Shown: in pieces, positions 37,009 to 45,072 of the stretch | Layout: each line of letters opens with the position of its first letter | Position numbering within the stretch: position 1 is the first letter of the stretch | DNA from: Fibrobacter succinogenes | GTDB lineage: Bacteria; Fibrobacterota; Fibrobacteria; Fibrobacterales; Fibrobacteraceae | DNA: 64,000 nucleotides | Reading direction: 5' to 3' | Assembly (NCBI GenBank): GCA_902756345.1 | Contig: CACVQR010000001.1 | Span: 124,001 to 188,000, forward strand | Made by a program: the position numbers and the translations under genes | Notes under the pieces: generated by a model | What the model was told of the DNA's origin: nothing | Databases searched by the model: none | What the model saw: only the letters and a program-made list of their open reading frames with translations

Positions 37009-38445
37009 TTACTTTTTGTTTGAAATAGCGCTTACAGAAAAATACTTCTTTACGAGTTTCCAGTAAAGGCCAAGCAGGCCCACAATCACCAAATATGCGA
37101 CAATCTTTTGCCATAACACCATGGGCAACTTCCCTGTATTCACGGCAATATAGAATGCAACCAGGGCCACAATCCAAAGCACCTGCGAAATAAGCTTGGA
37201 CGAATAAAGCCTAAAGCCCATTTTGTAAAGGTAACCGTTATTGACGATTGCAGAGAACAGCGTAGAGCTCAACATGGCAAGCGCCGCCCCCACAAGGCCG
37301 AATCTCGGAATCAACAGATAGCCCATTCCAAGCGTCAAGCCAAGGGAAATCGTATCCATAATCAACGTGTAAAGGCTTTTGCCCATACCCTTCAAAACAA
37401 GTACGGAAAGTCCGCCAAATCCGGTACCCAAGTGCACCAAGAGCAAAATACCCAAAGCTTCGGGCTGCACGATAAAGTCCTTACCCGCAATGCTCAAGAT
37501 TTCGCTCGGGAACAAGACGATAAAGAAACCGATCAAAAGTTGGATCAGCGTCACCATGAACACGCAATAGCTATAGACGAATTTCAAGTCCGTGCTCAAG
37601 CGCTGTTTTTCCATGCCGGCAACAACCGGAGTCAAAATCGGTGTAAAGCCCACGTGAATCGTCTGGAGAGCATTCGAAATCGTCACCATGATACCGAAGG
37701 CGCCCGCCTTTTCGGGACCAAGGAACAGCATGACCATCCAGAGGGCAGAACGAATCAAGAACGAAGCGACGAATTCACCAAAGCCCAGCGGAAGCGAATA
37801 CTTCAAAAGAACCATGGGCACACGCAAGGCCGGGTGAAGCGGCATGTCGGGGAACTGACGGCGCACCAGCACAAAATGCACAATGAATCCAGCCATCTGG
37901 CCTACAAACAAGCCCAACGGAAGCGCATGGGGAATATCCAGGAAGTGTAGCGCAATCGACACACCCGGGGCAAGCGTTACCGTAAGGAAGGAATTTACGA
38001 ACACGGCGTTTTGTGGACGGCGATTGCCTTCGGAAGCTGTGCTAAAGACGAATGTGCCCACGTAGAACAAAAGCGAAATACCATACCAAGGCAGTTCCTT
38101 GGAAATGTAGGGCGTAAAGGAACCCACAAAAATCACGAGCGAGCAGAAAAGCGCAATCAGAGCCGACACCCAAAAGGAATTCATGATGCCGTCATAAGCC
38201 GGGCGGCCATTCAGCTTGTTTTGCGGGAGGTACCAATACAGGCCCTTATCGAGCCCAAGCGTTGCCGAGTGGGCAATGGTCAAGAGAAGCGTTTGCGCAG
38301 AGACAAAAATGCCAAATTCAGCGGCGCCAAAAACACGCGCCATCAAAAAAGTCAAAAGCGGGCCGCAAACCTTGAGAATCGCCCCCACCACGTTGATAAT
38401 CACAGCCTTCTTTAAAAACTTGCTGTCTGCTTCCAGATTACTCAT
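37009..38445 (-). CDS. Polysaccharide flippase (MOP/Wzx-like)
   Basis: This 478-aa protein has about 14 predicted membrane helices, starting AVIINVVGAILKVCGPLLTF with GLDKGLYWYLPQ after the second helix. It resembles RfbX/Wzx and MurJ-related flippases that turn lipid-linked glycans across the inner membrane. Neighbouring glycosyltransferases support a surface-polysaccharide role. The ATG at 38445 is chosen over a TTG at 38457. A TATATT lies 10 nt before this ATG. Confidence 0.87.
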   Translation of the reverse strand: MSNLEADSKFLKKAVIINVVGAILKVCGPLLTFLMARVFGAAEFGIFVSAQTLLLTIAHSATLGLDKGLYWYLPQNKLNGRPAYDGIMNSFWVSALIALFCSLVIFVGSFTPYISKELPWYGISLLFYVGTFVFSTASEGNRRPQNAVFVNSFLTVTLAPGVSIALHFLDIPHALPLGLFVGQMAGFIVHFVLVRRQFPDMPLHPALRVPMVLLKYSLPLGFGEFVASFLIRSALWMVMLFLGPEKAGAFGIMVTISNALQTIHVGFTPILTPVVAGMEKQRLSTDLKFVYSYCVFMVTLIQLLIGFFIVLFPSEILSIAGKDFIVQPEALGILLLVHLGTGFGGLSVLVLKGMGKSLYTLIMDTISLGLTLGMGYLLIPRFGLVGAALAMLSSTLFSAIVNNGYLYKMGFRLYSSKLISQVLWIVALVAFYIAVNTGKLPMVLWQKIVAYLVIVGLLGLYWKLVKKYFSVSAISNKK

Positions 38446-38481
38446 AATTACTCGCAATATAGAAAATTGGGACCTAATTTA

Positions 38482-40500
38482 CTAAGGCATCATAATATCA
38501 TTTCGCAGCACAGAGCGCACGGCTTTTGCAGCACCCACCGCTTTCTTTTTCCACGCAAGATCATTTGCATCGGTCGTGATTGCATAAGGGCTTTCGCCGC
38601 CGACACCTGCTCGGTAAACATCTTCGTTTTCGAGGCCGCCCGTAAGCACATGGTCACGGAAGCCCAAGTAGTACGCGTTTTGCGAGAAGAACACCGACGG
38701 TTGACTTGCAGGGCGTTCCTGCGCGAGCAAGTCATAACCCCAGAAATGGTTCGGTTCACGCACCTGCGCAAGATCAAAAATCGTCGGGCCCAAATCGAGC
38801 TGCGATGCCACATCTTCGCGAACGGTAAGTCCGTTAAACAAGGCGGAATCTGCCGAGAAAATTCCGATAAAGATCTGCGATGCCGAAAGGCCAAGCGGTT
38901 GCGGCACTCTGTAATCGATAGAATCTACAGGGGTGTCGTGGTCGCCCAAGACAATGACTACCGTATTCTTGAAATCGGGACGCTTGGAAAGCGAATCGAA
39001 GAATCGGCCGAGTTGCTTGTCGGTATAGCGAACGGCATTGCGGTAACGAACCATGGCGTCGTCAGGCTTTTCAGCAAAATCACTGGGATAGCCGTAGAAC
39101 GGTATGTGCGACGCAATGGTGTTGAAAGAAATCTGCCAAGGTCTATCGGTCGGCATTTTGGCAAGCACATCGATAGCGAGGCTTGCACCCAAGCTGTCGG
39201 CAGTGCCTTCGCTTTTTTCTTCACCAATCAAGTGCCAATCTTTTTCGAAGAACTTTTCGATAAAGGGCAGCGTATGGTCAAAAATCGGGTTCGAAACCGT
39301 TGCATACGCGCGCTGATAGTTTGTCAAAAATTCAGGCCAGCCCTTGAACTTGTTTGCAGCATAAAAACTCGGCACATCGCGGTTCGGGTGCGAAGGAAAT
39401 CCCATATAGGTTGCCATTGTACCGCGTACCGTGGGGTAACCACCGCTAAAGGCATGCTTGAACCAGAGGCCGCCACCCAGCGAATTGCCGGCGGAATCTT
39501 TTTCATAGTAGCCGCCGTTTGCAAGTTTCCAGATATTCGGCGCCACAGTCGTATCGCCTTCGAGCATCTTGTTAAAGATACGGCCCTTGAACGATTCGCC
39601 CATAATGAACACGATGTTGTAAGGCTTTTTCGCCCTGTATTCGTGCGTCGGAGCGTTCCGGTACATCGGAAGTTCAAGGGAATTCTTGCGGCCTGCCGCA
39701 AAATCCTTCGGCAAGAAGGCATCCAAATCACTCACCAGCTCTTCGGTGATTTTGGCGTTGTCGTGTATGAATTCAAAAGTTTCAACCGCGGCAATGTGCA
39801 GAATCGGCGCCGTCAGCGTGTGCTTGCCGAGCGTAAAGCGCATGTCCACTTTCGTGTGCGTCACGGGGATTTCAATCCACCCGCGTGTTCCCGTAAGGAA
39901 CAGCACGAGTGGCACCAGCGAGAGTGCCATACCTACGGCAAACATCACGCCGGGAACCTTACGGGAAGCGGGCTTCCAGGCGCCACCCGCATTATTCAAC
40001 ACGAGCGTGCGGCGCTGTTTACGGAGCCTAAGCGAGTAGACGGTTACAAATGCAATTGCGCCCGCAAGGCAGAGGACTACCATCGTTACCCAAAGCACCG
40101 TCCCGAGCATGTCGCCACCGAGAGTCGAAACCGTCGTGGCATCGGTGATGTTTGAAATATGGAAATACGTGCGCAAGAAAGAGAAAGAAAGGCGCTGGTG
40201 CGAAAAACGGAAAACATCGTAGTCCGCCACCGCGGCAAAAAAGTAGAGCCCGTAAAAAATCGCAAGACCGCGCGGAGCGCGCGCAAAGCCGAAGAGGCCC
40301 GCCATGGCAAGCACCGCACCGAAAGCCATAAAAATCTGCCAGAGAGTCTTGCCTTCGAACATTTCGGACATCGAAAGACCCAAGGGATCGGGCAAGCTAT
40401 AGAAGAAAATCAACAGTACGCTCTGCACCACCAGGGCCACAAGCGCCATTACTAGGTAAGGATTTTTCAGAAGGTTCTTCAATTTATTAAGCAGGCTCAT
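38482..40500 (-). CDS. LTA-synthase-like sulfatase-fold transferase (2)
   Basis: This 672-aa protein has about five N-terminal membrane helices and a periplasmic sulfatase-fold domain from about residue 290: NIVFIMGESFKGR, the nucleophile region GGYPTVRGTMA, and VVIVLGDHDTPVD. It is related to, but clearly different from, the enzyme at 31245-33278. Likely a phosphoglycerol or phosphoethanolamine transferase for surface glycans. The ATG at 40500 is preferred over a GTG at 40527, which lies in a palindromic repeat. It is in line with the glycosyltransferase genes upstream. Confidence 0.85.
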   Translation of the reverse strand: MSLLNKLKNLLKNPYLVMALVALVVQSVLLIFFYSLPDPLGLSMSEMFEGKTLWQIFMAFGAVLAMAGLFGFARAPRGLAIFYGLYFFAAVADYDVFRFSHQRLSFSFLRTYFHISNITDATTVSTLGGDMLGTVLWVTMVVLCLAGAIAFVTVYSLRLRKQRRTLVLNNAGGAWKPASRKVPGVMFAVGMALSLVPLVLFLTGTRGWIEIPVTHTKVDMRFTLGKHTLTAPILHIAAVETFEFIHDNAKITEELVSDLDAFLPKDFAAGRKNSLELPMYRNAPTHEYRAKKPYNIVFIMGESFKGRIFNKMLEGDTTVAPNIWKLANGGYYEKDSAGNSLGGGLWFKHAFSGGYPTVRGTMATYMGFPSHPNRDVPSFYAANKFKGWPEFLTNYQRAYATVSNPIFDHTLPFIEKFFEKDWHLIGEEKSEGTADSLGASLAIDVLAKMPTDRPWQISFNTIASHIPFYGYPSDFAEKPDDAMVRYRNAVRYTDKQLGRFFDSLSKRPDFKNTVVIVLGDHDTPVDSIDYRVPQPLGLSASQIFIGIFSADSALFNGLTVREDVASQLDLGPTIFDLAQVREPNHFWGYDLLAQERPASQPSVFFSQNAYYLGFRDHVLTGGLENEDVYRAGVGGESPYAITTDANDLAWKKKAVGAAKAVRSVLRNDIMMP

Positions 40501-40509
40501 CTTTACAAA

Positions 40510-40543
40510 CAAAGGAGATCCCGGCACAAGGCCGGGAGGACAT
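40510..40543. repeat. Palindromic repeat (AAAGGAG...hairpin...GACA type)
   Basis: AAAGGAGAT followed by the stem CCCGGC / GCCGGG and then AGGACATT. It fills the 47-bp gap between the GT4 stop and the next start. The same layout recurs at 58948, 63019, 63060 and 63237. Confidence 0.7.
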
Positions 40544-40547
40544 TGGG

Positions 40548-41711
40548 TTAACGTTTTAAAATAAAATCAATGGTATGTTCAAGGTCTTCATTCTGGCGGG
40601 CATGAACCTGCGCGTAACGCTTGGGCGCACGGGCCGCATACTCGTCGTAAATCTTGGAATCGAGCAATTGCACCAGGCGGTTCTTGATTTCGCTCACGGA
40701 ATACGGGTCAAAGTACAGCACCGCATCGCCGCAGACTTCGGGAATCGATGTCGTACCGCTTGCCGCCACAGGCACGCCGTAGCGCATGGACTGCACCGGC
40801 GGGTAGCCAAAGCCCTCGTTCAGGCTCGGGAATACAAAAGCGTAGGCGTTCTGGTGCAAGAATTCCAGTTCCCTGTTTTCGACATAGCCGAGCAGCACAA
40901 AGCGGTCTTTGTGTTTGAGGTGACGCAGATACGCCCTGGTGTTTGCCGCCCCGGTAATGACCATCTTGAAATCAAACGGTTTGCCCTGCGATTCGTACAT
41001 GCCGACCAGTTCATCGAAAGCCTTAGCCGCACGCAGGTTGTTCTTTTCCCAGCGGGCACCGCTCGTGAGCAAGAAATACTTTTTCGCAGCGACTCCCGGC
41101 GGCAAGAATCCTTCGGGTTCGTATGCCGTCATGGGGCTATAAAATACCGGAATTTCCAAATCCAGAAGTTCCGGGAAGAACGACTTGATCGAGGCGCGGC
41201 TGTGTTCGCTCACTGTAATGGTACGGGCTTTGCCTTCGGCCATGCGGGCCGCGAGCGCCTGGTACTTGGGCTTGTAGAAGTACTTTTTCCAACTTTCGCG
41301 GTAGCGTACCAAAGCTTCGAATTTTTGTCCGAGCTTTTTGGCGAAACCGACGCCCGCCCAGCTGTACTGCATTTCAAGCGCACGCACACCATGCCAGGTA
41401 AACACGAAATCCTTCACATTAATGTCCCACTTTTTTTCGAGCGAATAAAGCGGGGTGTAAAAGGAGTCAATCTGATTTTCGTCGATAATCTGCTGCGGCG
41501 TTTTTTCGTTGATGTCGAACAGCGGAATGTTCTGCGTTTTGCAGGCATCGAGAATCATCGGATCCAGATACTTGCGGCTATCGTAGGCGCAGCTGAACTG
41601 CACGCCGCGCTTGACCAGCGCCCAGAAAATCACTTCGCCGTAAGAGCCGCCGCCATGGAACTTGGCGCTATGAATCGGCTGTACCGCGACCAAATTGAAA
41701 AGCAGGTTCAC
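40548..41711 (-). CDS. Glycosyltransferase, GT4-like
   Basis: This 387-aa GT-B enzyme has a Rossmann C-terminal half with LLTSGARWEKNNLRAAKAF, ITGAANTRAYLRHL, FVLLGYVENRELEFLH, the PSLNEGFGYPPVQSM motif and GTTSIPEVCGDAVLYF. These are GT4/mannosyltransferase signatures with the EX7E-like acidic residues. It acts in the cytoplasm on lipid-linked glycan by family knowledge. The start overlaps the upstream stop by 4 nt. Confidence 0.9.
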   Translation of the reverse strand: MNLLFNLVAVQPIHSAKFHGGGSYGEVIFWALVKRGVQFSCAYDSRKYLDPMILDACKTQNIPLFDINEKTPQQIIDENQIDSFYTPLYSLEKKWDINVKDFVFTWHGVRALEMQYSWAGVGFAKKLGQKFEALVRYRESWKKYFYKPKYQALAARMAEGKARTITVSEHSRASIKSFFPELLDLEIPVFYSPMTAYEPEGFLPPGVAAKKYFLLTSGARWEKNNLRAAKAFDELVGMYESQGKPFDFKMVITGAANTRAYLRHLKHKDRFVLLGYVENRELEFLHQNAYAFVFPSLNEGFGYPPVQSMRYGVPVAASGTTSIPEVCGDAVLYFDPYSVSEIKNRLVQLLDSKIYDEYAARAPKRYAQVHARQNEDLEHTIDFILKR

Positions 41712-42745
41712 TTGCGGCCCCCGCGATTATCCTTCCCGAGAAGCGTTCCCAAAATTCTCAGCGGAAACACGAGGAACGGCATCTTCTTATAAATCCAGGC
41801 GAGCGATTTGGCGAAGGCGTAGCTGCGGATAATGTAGGCGCCCGCCGCCCCCACCTTGCGGGTCTGGAATTCAAATTCTTCCTTGGCGTGGGCAATCACG
41901 TCGTCGTAGTACTCGTTAATCGTAATGCTCTTGTCGGCGTTGACTTTTACCGGAATGTTCTTCAGGTTCGTGTAGAAGTCCTTGCGTAAAATCTTGGGCA
42001 AGAACAAGTCCATGCTGGCAGGCACCTTGTGGCCGCGGGTATCGATGATGCGAGAACCGAAGAAGTGCAGCACCTTTGCCGTGGGCAAGAAGCGGTTGCC
42101 GTAAGCCAGCTGGCAGTTCCAGCCGCCGGGCATTTTCTTGGTGATGTAATTAAACTTGAAGTTCGTCTCGGCGAGGCTTGCCATGTCGTAGGGGAAATTC
42201 TTGGACACGCAATAGAGCCAGAGTTCGTGCCAAGTCTCAAAAAATTTGCGGGCTTCGGGAGTGTCTGCGGCAAACATCACTCCCCCGTTAAAGATTTCAT
42301 CGTTCAGAATCGGCGAGAAGCCCATCATCTTCGCGTTGTTCAAAACCTTCTTGCGGTTGATGGCCTTCGAAAGGTTCGTGTGGAAGTCAAGCACCGCGTA
42401 AATGCCGCCCTTCCATTCCTCGGGAATCGAGAGGTCGCCCACAATCGCGATGTCGGAATCCATGTACAGAAAATCGCCGTCGACCACATTGCGCATGACC
42501 GTCTTGAGGTAGCGGGAACGCAGCATGGGCGTGAACTTTTCGTCGAGGGTGAGTACCTTGAGTTCGTCGACCGCTTCTTTAAGGACCGCGCGCGGGCCAG
42601 TGAGAGTCGCCGCCGTCTTGTCGTCGGTCAAGAGCGTCACAAAGGCGCCCGGGTTATGGACGCGGAGCGACGCAATCGCCACCAGCGTCTGTTCGCAGAA
42701 AAAATCCTTCGGGGAACTCGTCAGAACAAAAAGGTACTTTGTCAT
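41708..42745 (-). CDS. Nucleotide-sugar glycosyltransferase (GT-A type)
   Basis: This 345-aa protein has a GT-A pattern: YLFVLTSSPKDFFCEQTLVAI, TLLTDDKTAA and the DXD-like YMDSDIAIVGD (near residue 97). Then come NDEIFNGGVMFA and the His in VLHFFGSRI. It looks GT8-like. There is no signal or membrane helix. It is the first gene of the glycosyltransferase operon, coupled to the GT4 gene. A TATATT ends 6 nt before the ATG and no Shine-Dalgarno is present. Confidence 0.82.
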   Translation of the reverse strand: MTKYLFVLTSSPKDFFCEQTLVAIASLRVHNPGAFVTLLTDDKTAATLTGPRAVLKEAVDELKVLTLDEKFTPMLRSRYLKTVMRNVVDGDFLYMDSDIAIVGDLSIPEEWKGGIYAVLDFHTNLSKAINRKKVLNNAKMMGFSPILNDEIFNGGVMFAADTPEARKFFETWHELWLYCVSKNFPYDMASLAETNFKFNYITKKMPGGWNCQLAYGNRFLPTAKVLHFFGSRIIDTRGHKVPASMDLFLPKILRKDFYTNLKNIPVKVNADKSITINEYYDDVIAHAKEEFEFQTRKVGAAGAYIIRSYAFAKSLAWIYKKMPFLVFPLRILGTLLGKDNRGGRK

Positions 42746-42751
42746 GGGTCA

Positions 42752-42757
42752 AATATA
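42752..42757 (-). promoter_or_regulatory. Probable -10 box, leaderless start of the glycosyltransferase operon
   Basis: TATATT (minus strand) ends exactly 6 nt before the ATG at 42745. A TATAAT lies about 12 nt further upstream and could be an alternative. Confidence 0.4.
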
Positions 42758-42775
42758 CCTTTATTATAAGAAAAA

Positions 42776-42802
42776 CTCCGATTCCCGAGCCGGAAATCGG
42801 AT
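42776..42802 (-). terminator. Terminator after the coiled-coil gene
   Basis: Minus strand TCCGATT(T)CCGG / CTCGG(G)AATCGGA followed by GTTTTTCTT, about 25 nt beyond the stop at 42826. Confidence 0.75.
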
Positions 42803-42825
42803 AAATTGCAAAAACAAGAGGTTAA

Positions 42826-43167
42826 TTAGCCTGCCTGGGCGGCTTCGAGCTTGCTGATTTCGCCGGCCTGCTTGTCGCAGACATTCTTCAGGTTGTTGAT
42901 TTCGGCGTCTTTCTTTGCAAGCTGGTCCTTAAGATCTTCGCACTGGGCAGCGTAAGTCTGCTTGGCTTCGGTCTGGGTCTTGAGATCGTTCAGCAAGCTG
43001 TCGGCAGAGTTGCGCAGGCTCTGGACGGTGTCTTCGGCATCCTTGAGCGCGGCATCGTTGTCGCAAGAATCATCTTCGTCGTCGCACATGGCCTTGAGTT
43101 TTTTAGAGGCGGCAATAGCAGCAACAGCGCCCAAGGCAAGACCAGCAAAAAAACTTGATGCTTTCAT
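42826..43167 (-). CDS. Small membrane-anchored coiled-coil protein
   Basis: This 113-aa protein has an N-terminal hydrophobic helix (SSFFAGLALGAVAAIAASKK), an acidic cluster (CDDEDDSCDND) and a heptad-rich helix to the end (about 40-110). It resembles YtxH-like or envelope spacer proteins in layout but I do not recognise a family. The start at 43167 is fixed by AAGGAG 8 nt upstream. Its four cysteines (two in the acidic cluster) could form disulfides if exported. Confidence 0.75.
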   Translation of the reverse strand: MKASSFFAGLALGAVAAIAASKKLKAMCDDEDDSCDNDAALKDAEDTVQSLRNSADSLLNDLKTQTEAKQTYAAQCEDLKDQLAKKDAEINNLKNVCDKQAGEISKLEAAQAG

Positions 43168-43228
43168 TTTTAAGCTCCTTGAAAAATCTTTTCCTATAAT
43201 ATCCATTCTGAAAATAGAAAAATCAAGT

Positions 43229-43256
43229 AAAAAAAGACCCAAAGAGGTCTTTTTTT
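43229..43256. terminator. Bidirectional terminator between the coiled-coil gene and the toxin-antitoxin unit
   Basis: AAAAAAAGACC CAAAGA GGTCTTTTTTT. On the minus strand it would end the toxin-antitoxin transcript. Confidence 0.85.
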
Positions 43257-43299
43257 CGGATTTTTAGGGGCAAATCCATGAAAAACTCGCGTTCCATAC

Positions 43300-43370
43300 C
43301 CTTAATACACAAAAGTCATAGGACTTTTGCAACTGCAATTACATTTTTCATAGGACTTTTTGTGTTAAGG
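43300..43370. repeat. 71-bp palindrome with internal direct repeats
   Basis: The ends CCTTAATACACAAAAGTC (43300-43317) and GACTTTTTGTGTTAAGG (43354-43370) are inverted copies. Inside, TCATAGGACTTTT occurs twice (43316-43328 and 43348-43360), and AAAAGTC/GACTTTT forms a smaller hairpin. It lies just behind the antitoxin stop. Confidence 0.7.
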
Positions 43371-43382
43371 AAGGATTTTCCC

Positions 43383-43691
43383 TTACGCAGATTGCTTGGT
43401 CAGACTTACGCAACGACGGCCTTTCCGGGCGACAAGTTCATAGCCTAGAGAGGAAAGCAGGGCATTCAGCGTTTTCAGCGTGATGTTTACGGGCTGCATG
43501 GCGCGCAGGTTCTGAATCACCGAGGTCGAAATGCCCGACGCCTTTGACAAGGCACGCACACTAATATCCTGCTCGGACATTGCATCCAGCAGAAGTTCTG
43601 ACAGCAAAAAGTTCGCGTATTCCTTTTCAAACGACTCTTTCTGTTTCGGGTCTTCCATGATCCTTTCAAAAGTCGATTTAGTCTTTTTCAT
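43383..43691 (-). CDS. XRE-type antitoxin (HigA-like)
   Basis: This 102-aa protein has a helix-turn-helix in its second half: DISVRALSKASGISTSVIQN followed by LKTLNALLSSLGYELV. It is typical of HigA antitoxins that bind both toxin and operator. It overlaps the 3' end of the toxin gene by 14 nt, in the toxin-first order of higBA modules. Confidence 0.85.
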   Translation of the reverse strand: MKKTKSTFERIMEDPKQKESFEKEYANFLLSELLLDAMSEQDISVRALSKASGISTSVIQNLRAMQPVNITLKTLNALLSSLGYELVARKGRRCVSLTKQSA

Positions 43692-44064
43692 AGTATTCGT
43701 CCTTTAAAATCCGTTCGTTGTAGTTTTGCATGGCAAGTTGAGCCCGTTCTTTTTCTTCTTCTGGCAATTTCTGCGACTTTTTGCGAAAAGCGTTAGTCAC
43801 GATGATTTTCTTGCCCGTATAGAAGAAGGACAAAAATCGATCCGGCTGTGGCTTGAACGCGAATATCTTGTCGCCCTCGTTCCTGAATTTCGTAATATCC
43901 GAAATCCTTCCAAAATCGCCAATCCGCTTAAAGAGCATCAGCACTTTGCGCTTCTGAACATCACTCAATCCATTAAAATATTCTAAAGCCTGGCTAACTC
44001 CTTGTTCGTTATAGAACCATTCTATGGTAAAGCATGGGCCTTCATAGGCGACATATTCCTTCAT
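43678..44064 (-). CDS. HigB/RelE-type toxin
   Basis: This 128-aa protein contains the Gp49/HigB-like (PF05973) core: LEYFNGLSDVQKRKVLMLFK, IFAFKPQPDRFLSFFYTG and KKIIVTNAFRKKSQKLP. It is expected to be an mRNA interferase acting on the ribosome. The start at 44064 is set by AAGGAG about 12 nt upstream and by the start of homology; the longer frame to 44142 lies in an inverted repeat. It is co-transcribed with the antitoxin. Confidence 0.87.
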   Translation of the reverse strand: MKEYVAYEGPCFTIEWFYNEQGVSQALEYFNGLSDVQKRKVLMLFKRIGDFGRISDITKFRNEGDKIFAFKPQPDRFLSFFYTGKKIIVTNAFRKKSQKLPEEEKERAQLAMQNYNERILKDEYYEKD

Positions 44065-44113
44065 TCCAAATGTATCTCCTTTTTGATACAGTGTCAAGAG
44101 TAAAAAACAAAAA

Positions 44114-44175
44114 AAGCCGGCTTTTGATATACGAAATCCCAATATTCATTGGGGATATAATCAAAAAGCCGACTT
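44114..44175. repeat. Long imperfect inverted repeat upstream of the HigBA module
   Basis: AAGCCGGCTTTTGATAT (44114-44130) and ATAATCAAAAAGCCGACTT (44157-44175) are inverted copies around an inner ATCCC/GGGGAT stem. It may be the terminator of the upstream surface-protein operon and/or part of the toxin-antitoxin control region. Confidence 0.65.
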
Positions 44176-44251
44176 TATTGTCGAACGTGGCTTGTAGGCG
44201 GGAATCCGCTACCAGTGCCTGTCAGGAAATAATATACAAAAAAAGAGGAGA

Positions 44252-45052
44252 TTAGTGAGTCCACATAAGTTTCAATTCTTTAAGATTCGCTCCATTAATC
44301 GAAGAAGCATATGTAAAACTCAGTGTATAATTCTGGGAGTCATATGTTGCAGAACAAGTAACGGAAGCCGTTCCTATGCAAGACCAACCATACTTAGCCA
44401 AATCATTTTTAACCACATTCAAAGATTTGGATGTCATTAACGAGCTCATATACACAAATCCATTCTTATTAGATATTGTACACAAATCGGCTCCAGCCCA
44501 GACATCTGATGCTAAAGCGTCAGGCGGCAACAGAACCGGACAAGCGGGAGTTACAAACCTCTCCTGCAAGACTTTTTCGTCCAATGGACTTGGAACCGAA
44601 CGGAAATTACCGACAAATGTTCCCATCATATAGGTAAAAGCCAACGTGTCATTAACGGCAACAAGCATTGTATAATCTGGAGTCTCTCTTACATAACGAT
44701 AAGATTCCTGAACCAGTTCCTCTTTTTGAAAGCCCGCTGCAATCAGCAATGTATCAAACTTCAGCATTTCGTCCAAGGCAATTTGTTGTTGGGCTTCACA
44801 GCCACCACTGAAAGTCGGCTGCCAAGCGAGAGAAGACGCAGGAAGCTTCTGAGTTGCCAAATCACATTTTGAAGCGTTAGAAGCAACAGGAATTACGCCT
44901 GAATCCGAGGAATCCTGAGTTGCACACGATTCACCAATGCAGGGCTGAGCCGGATTGGCCTCGTCCTTAGAATCGTCACCGCAAGCGGCAAGGCACACTG
45001 CCATGCTCACGAAAAAAACGAGAGATGCGATATTTTCTTTCTGAAATTTCAT
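44252..45052 (-). CDS. Lipoprotein of unknown function
   Basis: A 266-aa protein with signal peptide and lipobox (VCLAACGDD), an Asp/Ser/Cys-rich linker (about 25-60, CIGESCATQ) and a beta-rich domain of about 200 residues with several cysteines. I do not recognise a family. It is the last gene of the surface-protein operon, 20 bp behind the GLUG protein, with AAAAGGAG before the ATG. Cell-surface location is inferred. Confidence 0.75.
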   Translation of the reverse strand: MKFQKENIASLVFFVSMAVCLAACGDDSKDEANPAQPCIGESCATQDSSDSGVIPVASNASKCDLATQKLPASSLAWQPTFSGGCEAQQQIALDEMLKFDTLLIAAGFQKEELVQESYRYVRETPDYTMLVAVNDTLAFTYMMGTFVGNFRSVPSPLDEKVLQERFVTPACPVLLPPDALASDVWAGADLCTISNKNGFVYMSSLMTSKSLNVVKNDLAKYGWSCIGTASVTCSATYDSQNYTLSFTYASSINGANLKELKLMWTH

Positions 45053-45072
45053 TGAATACTCCTTTTAGTAAA

